Source of the DNA: Pseudomonas sp. ICMP22404
Lineage (GTDB): Bacteria; Pseudomonadota; Gammaproteobacteria; Pseudomonadales; Pseudomonadaceae
Direction: 5' to 3'
DNA: 64,000 nucleotides
Assembly: GCF_006227205.1 (NCBI RefSeq)
Contig: NZ_VCNG01000002.1
Span: 310,001-374,000 of the forward strand
The translations under genes and the position numbers were made by a program. The notes below the pieces were generated by a model. That model did not search any database. It saw only the letters and a list, made by a program, of their open reading frames with translations, and was not told the origin of the DNA. Shown here piece by piece: positions 26,352 to 33,603 of this stretch. Positions within the stretch are counted from its first letter, which is position 1. Every line of letters begins with the position of its first letter.

Positions 26352-27421
26352 TCTGGCACCTTGATTTTCAGTGCTGCTGGCCATTGGGCTTGAGGGTTCA
26401 GCCGAACATGGGCCACGCCAGGTACGCCGGTTTTCACCTGGCTGAGGTGCTTGCGCAGCAGTTCGGGGTCTATCCGCGCCTTGATACGGAACATCAGCTT
26501 TTCCCGTTCACTGGTGGTTTCCACCGTCTTCGGCGTGAATTGCGCAACACTGTCCACGTAGCTGGCAGTGGCAGGGATCACGTATTGCGGCACGGCATCA
26601 ATGATCACGTGCACTTCGCTGCCGATAGCCACCCGACCGGCCTGCTGAGTCGGCAAAAAGAACGTCAGGTACACGTCGCTCAGGTCCACCAGGTTCAGGA
26701 CCTTGCCTCCAGCGGGAATTACTTCGCCTTCTTCGGCGATGCGGTATTGCACCCGTCCATCGCGAGGCGCCTTGAGCTCGGTATCGGCCAGGTCCGCCTG
26801 CAAGCGTTGCTCGGTCGCGGCTGCCGCCTCGATGCTGGCCTGGGCCTCCTCGACTTGAGATTTGGCGGCTTCGATCCCGGCCTGGGCCGTCAATACTTGT
26901 GAGTTGGCTGCCGCCAGCGCGGCCTGACCGCTGTCGAGCAGCGCGCGGTCGTCATCCAGCTGCTGGCGGGCGAGGGCGTTGCGGCTCACGAGGATTTCCG
27001 TGCGGGCAAAGCGCTTCTGTGTGGCAATCAATTCAGCTTGGCGCTGGGCAACCACCGCCCGCGCGGTAACCTTTTCGCTTTCCCGTTGCGCGACGAGCGC
27101 GGCTGCGGTGAGTTTGGCGGTACGGGCCCGCTGTAACTGGGCCTGGGCCTGGAGCAGTTCGGCTCGCAACGCCTGGGTATCCATGCGCGCCAGCACCTGA
27201 CCGGCGACGACCTGCTCGCCCTCGGCCACCAGAATGGTGCTGATACGCCCGGCCAGTTTGCTCGCTACATCGACTTCGGTGGCTTCAATCCGCCCGTTGC
27301 CGGTGGCGAAATCGGGGTCTACAGGGGCGGGTTTGAACAAATACCAGGCACCCAGGACGGCCATGAGAGCCAAGCTCCCCAGAGCCCCTCGTTTAAGCCA
27401 CTTGCCGGTTAGGTCATTCAT
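26348..27421 (-). CDS. yhiI: HlyD-family membrane fusion protein (YhiI-like)
   Basis: 357 residues: N-terminal membrane anchor (about 12-30, [16 protein letters not shown]), biotinyl-lipoyl half motif ([22 protein letters not shown]), an alpha-helical hairpin of about 120 residues rich in Ala/Gln/Arg, the second lipoyl half ([22 protein letters not shown]) and beta-barrel domain. First gene of the operon, coupled by ATGA to the ATPase gene. It should link the ABC unit to the periplasm and an outer membrane channel; none is encoded beside it. A weak FNR/ANR-like site (27490-27503) lies upstream. Confidence 0.87.
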   Translation of the reverse strand: MNDLTGKWLKRGALGSLALMAVLGAWYLFKPAPVDPDFATGNGRIEATEVDVASKLAGRISTILVAEGEQVVAGQVLARMDTQALRAELLQAQAQLQRARTAKLTAAALVAQRESEKVTARAVVAQRQAELIATQKRFARTEILVSRNALARQQLDDDRALLDSGQAALAAANSQVLTAQAGIEAAKSQVEEAQASIEAAAATEQRLQADLADTELKAPRDGRVQYRIAEEGEVIPAGGKVLNLVDLSDVYLTFFLPTQQAGRVAIGSEVHVIIDAVPQYVIPATASYVDSVAQFTPKTVETTSEREKLMFRIKARIDPELLRKHLSQVKTGVPGVAHVRLNPQAQWPAALKIKVPE

Positions 27422-27489
27422 CCCTGCCTCTCAGGTCTCAGCGAAGATTGGTGCTGAGGGAGGATAGGGCCGGAGTGAGAGTCGCTATG

Positions 27490-27503
27490 TTGATCTGCGT
27501 TAA
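27490..27503. promoter_or_regulatory. weak FNR/ANR-like site upstream of yhiI-rbbA-yhhJ
   Basis: TTGATCTGCGTTAA matches eight of ten positions (right half GTTAA instead of ATCAA). It is about 75 bases upstream of the minus-strand start at 27421. Confidence 0.3.
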
Positions 27504-27581
27504 GGATCTGTTTCTTAAATGCAGAAATTGAAGTAGCGCATGGTGCTCCGTGAGTGAGTGGTGTTTTTGTGCGCGACGTCC

Positions 27582-27716
27582 TAGGCGGTCGGTATCTGCC
27601 GAATCCGTGCGCAGTCGTTCCAGCTCTTTCTCCACCAGTGCCATATCAATGCGGCCGCTGTCAGCCAGTGTGGCCATGCGGGTGATGGACGCAGAGAACT
27701 GTCGGAAGTTTCCGCA
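27582..27716 (-). pseudogene. rtcR: rtcR fragment (sigma-54 activator of the RNA 3'-phosphate cyclase operon)
   Basis: About 45 codons read CGNFRQFSASITRMATLAD, SGRIDMALVEKELERLR and so on. From memory this is nearly identical to the segment of RtcR just after the AAA+ core (W-x-GNFRELSASVTRMATLADSGRI). The AAA+ domain, N-terminal CARF-like domain and C-terminal DNA-binding helix are all absent: the 5' side is cut by the group II intron-like sequence and the 3' side diverges after residue ERLRTDSADTD. No rtcA or rtcB is seen in the window. It is a relic of a lost RNA-repair locus. Confidence 0.75.
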
Positions 27717-27782
27717 GTAGAGGTAGCCGTGACCTGCCACCCCCGCACAGGTCCGTACGTGCGGCACTACCGCATACGGCCC
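27717..27782 (-). mobile_element. group II intron remnant: domains V and VI
   Basis: On the minus strand, positions 27782 to 27750 fold like intron domain V: a 9-bp lower stem (GGGCCGTAT with GTACGGACC, one G-A mismatch), a two-base AC bulge on the 3' side, a 4-bp upper stem GCGG/CCGC and a 5-base loop. The next bases (27749-27722) fold as a domain VI-like hairpin, GGTGGC pairing with GCTACC, ending in CTCTAC beside the rtcR exon. Domain V normally has an AGC triad and a GNRA loop; here it is GGC with TAGTG, so it is probably inactive. No reverse transcriptase is present. Confidence 0.55.
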
Positions 27783-27828
27783 CTGCTCGGGTGCGTGACG
27801 CGAAGCGAACCTTTGAGCGGGGCGCCGG

Positions 27829-27844
27829 GTAGGATAATTCCTAC
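27829..27844. promoter_or_regulatory. TAGGA/TCCTA inverted repeat upstream of the HD-GYP gene
   Basis: GTAGGATAATTCCTAC is a perfect 6-bp inverted repeat around four bases. A second copy of AATTCCTA occurs exactly 21 bases later (27857), two helical turns away. It lies 178 bases before the HD-GYP start and resembles the site at 29357. Confidence 0.45.
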
Positions 27845-28021
27845 TCGCCCATCTGTAATTCCTAGTCCTAAATAAGATTGCTCTGATTCTAGGGGGTAGT
27901 GGCTCCTGGCTATTATTTGAGGGCCAGGATGGCATCCTGATGCGTCCCCAAGCCCACCACGCTTGGTTATTGCATCCGGCAATTCAGGGAAGGTGGTCGC
28001 GTACAGAGCGAGATTTGCATC

Positions 28022-29275
28022 GTGCTGACATATATCGATGTGGCTGATCTTTGCGTAGGCATGTATATCCAGAAGCTGGCCAGATCCTCTGAAGAACGTG
28101 CGTTCTGGAATGAAAGCTTTCTGATCCAAAATGAGGTGGTACTGGACAGAGTCCTTGCATCAGGCGCTGTCGGTGCGTGGATTGACCCGTCCAAAGGGGG
28201 GGCCGAACCCGCCCCTGTGCCTGATGAAGCCGTTGTTCAGTCTGGGCAAGATGCCCCGCAGTCCCCTTGCTCCTCGAGCCGATCGTGCTCGGAAGCGTCC
28301 GGTCCGCGTCCGCGGGTGGCAATGAGTGAAGAGCTAGTGCAGGCGGTGAAGCTGTGCGCCAGATCCAAGACTGCGGTCATGGAGATGTTCGGCGACTTAC
28401 GGATGGGCCGGATCGTTCAGTTGGATCGAGTCACGGACATGGTGGGTGAAATCTCCGACTCACTGCTACGTCATCCAGACGCATTACTCAGCCTCGTGCG
28501 CCTCAAGGTCGCAGATGAATATACCTACATGCATTCCGTGGCGGTCTGTGGGTTGATGATTGGTCTGGCACGTCAGTTGGACTTGCCGCCGCTCCTGGTT
28601 CAAGAGGCCGGGCTGGCGGGCTTGCTGCATGACGTGGGCAAGATGGCCATACCCACGGCGATCCTGGCGAAACCCTTGCCACTGAATGACAGCGAACATA
28701 CGACAATGCGCACGCACCCGGAGGCGGGGGCCAGGATGCTGGCGGACAGTACGCATTTCACTCCCCGGGTGCTGGACGTTTGTCTGCATCACCACGAGAA
28801 GGTCGACGGCAGCGGCTATCCCCATAAGTTATGTGGCACCCAGATCAGTCTGTTTGCACGTATGGCTGCTGTCTGTGATGTGTATGACGCCGTGACCTCT
28901 GACCGTCCTTATCGGGATCGCTGGGGGCCCGCCGAATCGATTCGAAAGATGGCGGGATGGGCCGGGCATTTTGATGAGAAAGTGCTTCATGCCTTCGTCA
29001 AATGCATTGGTATCTACCCGGTGGGTGCGTTGGTGCGGCTTCAAAGCAACCGGTTGGCGGTGGTGATGGAGCAGCATGCCGGGTGTTTGCTCACGCCCCG
29101 GGTGAAGGTGTTCTATTCGGTGTCGAGTCGTACGCCGTTGCCTCCCGAATGTATTGATCTGGCCTGTGGGCAAGACAGCATTGTCAACTTCGAATCAGAG
29201 AAAGCCTGGGGGTTCAAGAACCTCGAAGCACTCTGGATGGGCCAAGGACCGGGTGAGGCGTCTCGATTTGGCTGA
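28022..29275 (+). CDS. HD-GYP domain cyclic-di-GMP phosphodiesterase
   Basis: 417 residues. An N-terminal DUF3391-like segment (VADLCVGMYIQKL, residues 7-19) precedes an HD-GYP domain at about 150-330: H203-D204 in HDVGKMAIP, HHEKVDGSGYP near 256-266 and ARMAAVCDVYDAVTSDRPY. All metal and GYP residues are present, so c-di-GMP hydrolysis is expected. The start is GTG at 28022, chosen because the DUF3391 motif begins right after it; the ribosome site (GAGCGAGA) is weak. It has its own terminator and sits ahead of the chemosensory operon, as a likely motility/biofilm modifier. Confidence 0.88.
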   Translation: MLTYIDVADLCVGMYIQKLARSSEERAFWNESFLIQNEVVLDRVLASGAVGAWIDPSKGGAEPAPVPDEAVVQSGQDAPQSPCSSSRSCSEASGPRPRVAMSEELVQAVKLCARSKTAVMEMFGDLRMGRIVQLDRVTDMVGEISDSLLRHPDALLSLVRLKVADEYTYMHSVAVCGLMIGLARQLDLPPLLVQEAGLAGLLHDVGKMAIPTAILAKPLPLNDSEHTTMRTHPEAGARMLADSTHFTPRVLDVCLHHHEKVDGSGYPHKLCGTQISLFARMAAVCDVYDAVTSDRPYRDRWGPAESIRKMAGWAGHFDEKVLHAFVKCIGIYPVGALVRLQSNRLAVVMEQHAGCLLTPRVKVFYSVSSRTPLPPECIDLACGQDSIVNFESEKAWGFKNLEALWMGQGPGEASRFG

Positions 29276-29297
29276 CCTGTGCGAGTCTGTAGTTTTC

Positions 29298-29324
29298 AAC
29301 CAGCGCTTGTCGCTGGTTTTTTTT
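29298..29324 (+). terminator. rho-independent terminator after the HD-GYP gene
   Basis: Arms AACCAGCG and CGCTGGTT with loop CTTGT, then TTTTTT; perfect 8-bp stem located 23 bases after the stop codon. Confidence 0.9.
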
Positions 29325-29356
29325 GGGCCGTTGTTCAGCGTGCTTGTAGCGGTCAG

Positions 29357-29372
29357 CTAGGAATTTTCCTAC
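29357..29372. promoter_or_regulatory. TAGGA/TCCTA inverted repeat upstream of the chemosensory operon
   Basis: CTAGGAATTTTCCTAC has the same TAGGA-N4-TCCTA core as the site at 27829 and is followed by a partial half-site ATCCTTAG about 19 bases on. It lies after the HD-GYP terminator and about 150 bases before the receptor start at 29523. Confidence 0.45.
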
Positions 29373-29522
29373 CGCAAAGCCGCAATCCTTAGATGGAAAT
29401 AAGGATGCTCCGATAGCTTGATTGCCATTATTTAGCCATTGTTTCTCCAGGCCAACAAAACCGAGCACCCGGTGGTGGGTGTCTTGCGCGGGGTCCGGTC
29501 GGATCCGCACTGAACTGGAGAG

Positions 29523-30707
29523 ATGAAGGTGAAAGGACAGGTAATTTCCTCCCCCCTGATCTTGATGCTACCCGCGGGTTTGACGGGCGTGCTCGGTTGC
29601 GTCGTGATGCTGTTCAACGCGGACTTCAGCTTGCGCAGTGCGGCCAGTTGCGTACCGGTCTTGGTTGGCTCGTTGCTGATGGGCGTGTGGACCCAACGTT
29701 TATTGAGCGCCCGGCAATGCGCCGGACAAGGCGACGATCAGCCATCTCGGTTTTCTTCTACCGTCTCACCTGATGATGGGTTGGGCGAAGTGTGCGCGCA
29801 GGTACTGCCGATCTGGAGCCACCAGATCGATGCCGCACGGATCCTCAGTGAAGAATCGATTTTCAAGCTGAGTAGCCGATTCGCGACGTTGTCGGGGGAC
29901 ATCAGTGCTTCTGCCTCCCAGGGCGCCGGCCAGCGTTCGGGAGCACGGCTGCTGGACATACTTGAAGTGGGCCAGCGGGACCTGGATTCGATCATGGTTG
30001 CCCTGCGCGATGCGCTGTTGCGCAAGGAGTCGGAGCTCAAAGAGGTATTGCTCCTTTCCGACTTCACTTCCCAACTGCAGGAGATGGCCCAGTTCGTCGG
30101 TGACATTGCCCGGCAAACCAATCTGCTGGCGCTCAATGCCGCCATTGAAGCGGCTCGGGCAGGCGATGCCGGTCGCGGCTTCGCGGTCGTGGCGGATGAA
30201 GTGCGCAAGCTGTCCAGCCTCTCCGGGCAGACGGGGCAGAAAATCAGCGAAACGGTCAACACCGTCAATGCCGCCATCTCCCGCACCGTCGAGCTTTCTC
30301 GGCACCAGGCACAGCAGGACTCACAAACCCTGGCTCACTCAGAACAACTGGTGTCCCAGGTGATCGAGCACTTCCGGCACAACGCCCAGGCCATTGTCGA
30401 TACCAGCAGCAATCTTCAGCAGCAGAGCGAGAACGTTGCCACCGAAATATCGGGGGTGCTGGTCGCTTTGCAATTCCAGGATCGAGTGGGCCAGATGCTT
30501 TCGCTGGTCAACAACGACCTGCTCAAGCTGCACGGGCATCTCGTCGAGCGCCAGCAACTCGCACTCGCCGGTGGCACGCCAGCGCCGATCATCGCGAACA
30601 CCTGGCTCGAGGAATTGGCAAGCACCTACACCATGCCTGAACAGCACGCGATCCATCACGGTAAGCCTGTGGTGAGCAGCACTTCATCCGAGATCACTTT
30701 TTTCTAG
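29523..30707 (+). CDS. methyl-accepting chemotaxis-like signalling protein
   Basis: 394 residues. Two hydrophobic segments at about 8-30 and 38-60 with almost no periplasmic loop, no recognisable HAMP, then a coiled-coil signalling domain with the receptor tip [29 protein letters not shown]. The C-terminal part ([19 protein letters not shown]) resembles receptors without ligand-binding domains. ATG 29523 is only 2 bases from GGAG; an in-frame GTG at 29529 has better spacing and may be the true start. First gene of the chemosensory operon. A lack of external sensor domain suggests it senses membrane state or works with the second receptor. Confidence 0.85.
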   Translation: MKVKGQVISSPLILMLPAGLTGVLGCVVMLFNADFSLRSAASCVPVLVGSLLMGVWTQRLLSARQCAGQGDDQPSRFSSTVSPDDGLGEVCAQVLPIWSHQIDAARILSEESIFKLSSRFATLSGDISASASQGAGQRSGARLLDILEVGQRDLDSIMVALRDALLRKESELKEVLLLSDFTSQLQEMAQFVGDIARQTNLLALNAAIEAARAGDAGRGFAVVADEVRKLSSLSGQTGQKISETVNTVNAAISRTVELSRHQAQQDSQTLAHSEQLVSQVIEHFRHNAQAIVDTSSNLQQQSENVATEISGVLVALQFQDRVGQMLSLVNNDLLKLHGHLVERQQLALAGGTPAPIIANTWLEELASTYTMPEQHAIHHGKPVVSSTSSEITFF

Positions 30708-30718
30708 GAGTTTCCCCC

Positions 30719-31087
30719 ATGGGCAAAACCATCCTGATTGTCGATGACTCTGCCTCCATTCGCCAAGTGGTGAGCATCACCTTGAAAGGCGCTGGATACG
30801 AAGTCATCGAAGGTGTCGACGGTCGCGACGCGCTGACCAAGCTCGACGGACGCAAGATCCATTTGATTGTGAGCGACGTGAACATGCCGAACATGGACGG
30901 CCTGAGCTTCGTCAAGGCCGCCAAACAACTGCCGGCCTACAAGTTCACGCCGGTGATCATGCTGACCACCGAGACCGGAGATGGCATGAAGCAACAGGGC
31001 CAGGCCGTCGGCGCCAAGGCCTGGATGGTCAAGCCCTTCCAACCGGCTCAGATGCTTGCGGCCGTCTCCAAACTGATCATGCCGTAG
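30719..31087 (+). CDS. cheY: CheY-like single-domain response regulator
   Basis: 122 residues, receiver domain only. Acidic pocket D9-D10, phospho-acceptor D53 (IVSDVNMPNMDG), T-loop MLTTE and lysine in VKPF. The canonical CheY length and lack of output domain indicate it carries the phosphoryl signal from the CheA encoded two genes later to a motor or other effector. It has a good ribosome site (AGGAG) 11 bases after the preceding stop. Confidence 0.9.
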   Translation: MGKTILIVDDSASIRQVVSITLKGAGYEVIEGVDGRDALTKLDGRKIHLIVSDVNMPNMDGLSFVKAAKQLPAYKFTPVIMLTTETGDGMKQQGQAVGAKAWMVKPFQPAQMLAAVSKLIMP

Positions 31088-31118
31088 CGCCGCCAGAGTC
31101 CCTGGAAAGGAGATTGTC

Positions 31119-31436
31119 ATGACGAATACCACCGCAAGTCTGCGTCGAATCCTGGTTCTCGAAGGACCCCTGACCATTTACACCGCCACCGAACGCAAAG
31201 ACCTGTTGCTGGAGCTGTTTCCCCTGGCTCAGGAGGTCGAGATGGATCTGGGCGGCGTGGACGAAATGGATACCGCCGGACTCCAGCTACTGGTGCTGAT
31301 CAAACAGGAGTCACTGCGCCATGGCTCCAGCCTGCTGCTGAGCAATCCCAGCACAGCGGTGCTGGATGCACTGGACATGAGTGGATTGCACAGCTTTTTC
31401 GACGAGTCGGCTCCGACTCGTCAGCAGAGAGGTTGA
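31119..31436 (+). CDS. STAS-domain protein
   Basis: 105 residues, a single STAS domain: LEGPLTIYTATERK at the first strand and VDEMDTAGLQLLVLIKQESL containing the D-T/S-A-G-L loop where anti-sigma factor antagonists are phosphorylated; here the residue before A is threonine (MDTAG). Such proteins recur in alternative chemosensory operons beside CheA. It could be a small adaptor or an alternative phospho-target. It is preceded by AAAGGAG and followed after 4 bases by cheA. Confidence 0.85.
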   Translation: MTNTTASLRRILVLEGPLTIYTATERKDLLLELFPLAQEVEMDLGGVDEMDTAGLQLLVLIKQESLRHGSSLLLSNPSTAVLDALDMSGLHSFFDESAPTRQQRG

Positions 31437-31440
31437 AACC

Positions 31441-33582
31441 ATGAGTTCGCCCATGAATCTGGACGACGTGCTACGGACGTTCATCGCCGAAAGCCAGGAG
31501 CTGCTGCTCCTGATGGAAGATGCCCTGTTGCAGGTCGAACAGACGCCGGATGATGCCGACACAATCAATGCGCTGTTTCGCGTCGCCCATACCATCAAAG
31601 GTTCTGCCGGCCTGTTCGGCTTCACGCCGATCGTTGCCTTTACCCATGTGGCCGAAAGCGTGCTGGATCGGGTCCGTGGCCATGAACTGCGGGTGGACGA
31701 GTCGCTGAGTGCCTTGTTCCTGGAAGTGCGAGACCACCTGTGCACGCTGATTGACTTGCTGGACTGCCACGGCGACCTGCAAGGCATGACCGCCGAGCAT
31801 GAACGGCAGGGGGCGGCGTTGGTGGAGCGTCTGAACGGCTACCTGGAGCACCGTCACGAGGCGGTGCAGCCCCTGGCAACGGCTGAGTCGGCGCAACCGG
31901 CGTGTTCCGCGCGTTGGCACTTGTCTCTGCGCCTTTCCCCCGACGTCCTGCGCAACGGTATGGACCCGCTGTCGTTGCTGCGCTACCTCAACACCTTCGG
32001 TCAAGTCAGCGCGGTCGTGTGCATCACCGATGGCATGCCGGATATCTCGACCATGGAGCCGGAAACCTGTTACCTGGGGTTTGAGCTTGGGTTTGTCAGT
32101 GACGCCGACCAGGCCATCATCGAAGGTGCCTTCGACTTCGTCCGCGAGGGTAGCCAGATCTGCGTGCTGCCGTGCAATGGCGACCTGACCGGTTTCCGGG
32201 CCCTGATTGGCCGCCTCGACGCTGAACCCGATGCCATGATCGAGGCCTTTATCGCCTGTGGCTCCGTGACTCGTGAAGGTTGGCTGGCGAGTCCGGCCTC
32301 GACTGATTCGGCGACCGTCGCGATACCTCCCGCGGCGCCAGACCAGGTGGCTCGCGACGATGCGGGCAAGAGCCGGGGGGCGAAGGAGGCGCGTCCAGCC
32401 GAAGGTAATCTGATTCGCGTCGACGCGGGCAAGCTGGATCAATTGATCAACCTGGTGGGCGAGCTGATCATCGCCGGTGCCGGTGCCCATCTGGGGGCCA
32501 TCCAGAGCGGAATTGGCGAGCTGATCGAATCGACCAGCTCGCTCTCGCGTCTTGTCGAGGAGGTGCGCGACTGTGCCCTGACCCTGCGAATGGTGCAGAT
32601 CGGCGGCACCTTCAACCGCTTCCAGCGGGTGGTGCGCGATGTATCCAAGGAGTTGGGCAAGGACATCGCCTTGCAGGTGCTTGGGGCGGAGACCGAGCTG
32701 GACAAGACCGTGGTCGAACGCATAGGCGATCCCCTGACCCACCTGGTGCGCAATGCCATGGACCACGGCATCGAACCTTCGCAACTGCGCCGCGCCCGCG
32801 GCAAGCCGGAGCAGGGTACGGTTCGCCTCAACGCCTATCACGAGGCAAACAGTATCGTCATTGAAGTCAGTGACGACGGCGGTGGCCTGAACAAGCAACG
32901 CATCCTTGCCAAGGCAATGGAGCGTGGACTGATTGTCGAAGGGCAACAGTTGGCTGACGGCGACATTCTCAATCTGATTTTCGAACCCGGTTTTTCCACC
33001 GCCGATCAGGTCAGCAACCTGTCCGGGCGCGGGGTGGGGATGGACGTGGTCAAGCGGAACATCGTCGCCCTGCGAGGCTCGGTCAATCTGGAAAGCGAGG
33101 AGGGGGTGGGGACCACGGTGCGTATCCGCCTGCCGCTGACCCTGGCCATCATCGATGGCTTCCTGATCGGTGTGGGCAGTGCCTCTTATGTCGTGCCGCT
33201 GGACCTGGTCGAGGAGTGCATCGAGCTTTCGACGGACGACTGCAGCCACCAGGATTTCCTGGACTTGCGAGGCTCGGTACTTCCAGTCCTGCGCCTGCGC
33301 GAGATGTTTGCCATCGATGAGCCTAATCATGGCCGTGAAAACATTGTGGTCGTGCATTACGCCGGGATGCGGGTAGGCCTGGTGGTCGATCAATTACTGG
33401 GGGAATTCCAGACGGTGATCAAGCCGTTGGGCAAGATTTTCGGTACAGCTCATGGACTGGGCGGCTTCACCATCCTGGGGAACGGAGCAGTAGCGTTGAT
33501 CCTGGATATTCCCAAACTACTAGGGCAAGTCGCCAGCCAGCAGTCGCACGGCACGCTCCTCAGCCCTGAATTGACTCAATAG
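31441..33582 (+). CDS. cheA: chemotaxis histidine kinase CheA
   Basis: 713 residues. P1 phosphotransfer domain with H50 (FRVAHTIKGSAG), a P2-like region of about 130-290, a charged linker, P3 dimerisation helices (VDAGKLDQLINLVGEL near 325-340), P4 ATPase (LVRNAMDHGIE, DDGGGLN, GRGVGMDVV) and a C-terminal P5 CheW-like domain. The start at 31441 is chosen because family P1 begins here; the frame is open upstream through the STAS gene. Cytoplasmic kinase coupled through CheW to the receptors, donating to the CheY upstream and possibly to CheB-type targets elsewhere. Confidence 0.93.
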   Translation: MSSPMNLDDVLRTFIAESQELLLLMEDALLQVEQTPDDADTINALFRVAHTIKGSAGLFGFTPIVAFTHVAESVLDRVRGHELRVDESLSALFLEVRDHLCTLIDLLDCHGDLQGMTAEHERQGAALVERLNGYLEHRHEAVQPLATAESAQPACSARWHLSLRLSPDVLRNGMDPLSLLRYLNTFGQVSAVVCITDGMPDISTMEPETCYLGFELGFVSDADQAIIEGAFDFVREGSQICVLPCNGDLTGFRALIGRLDAEPDAMIEAFIACGSVTREGWLASPASTDSATVAIPPAAPDQVARDDAGKSRGAKEARPAEGNLIRVDAGKLDQLINLVGELIIAGAGAHLGAIQSGIGELIESTSSLSRLVEEVRDCALTLRMVQIGGTFNRFQRVVRDVSKELGKDIALQVLGAETELDKTVVERIGDPLTHLVRNAMDHGIEPSQLRRARGKPEQGTVRLNAYHEANSIVIEVSDDGGGLNKQRILAKAMERGLIVEGQQLADGDILNLIFEPGFSTADQVSNLSGRGVGMDVVKRNIVALRGSVNLESEEGVGTTVRIRLPLTLAIIDGFLIGVGSASYVVPLDLVEECIELSTDDCSHQDFLDLRGSVLPVLRLREMFAIDEPNHGRENIVVVHYAGMRVGLVVDQLLGEFQTVIKPLGKIFGTAHGLGGFTILGNGAVALILDIPKLLGQVASQQSHGTLLSPELTQ

Positions 33583-33603
33583 TTCTCCCTGGAGTACAGC
33601 ATC

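Larger units (their letters stand above)
27422..28021. other. 600-bp non-coding and decayed segment
   Basis: Between the divergent fusion-protein and HD-GYP genes lies no intact gene. From left to right it holds a weak FNR/ANR-like site (27490), a fragment of rtcR on the minus strand (27582-27716), a group II intron-like 3' end on the minus strand (about 27717-27782), and TCCTA-type repeats (27829-27864) that may serve the HD-GYP promoter. A 165-codon minus-strand frame (27438-27935) runs through rtcR and intron remnants and is not a plausible gene. Confidence 0.7.

Noticed and set aside
27438..27935. 165-codon minus-strand frame as an intact gene
   Set aside because: It joins an intron-like RNA structure, an rtcR fragment and unrelated sequence in one frame; only about 45 codons resemble a protein family.
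31471..33393. 640-codon open frame on the minus strand opposite cheA
   Set aside because: It mirrors the cheA codons in a GC-rich gene; the product is rich in His, Gln, Arg and Asp without family features, and the plus strand has unmistakable CheA domains.
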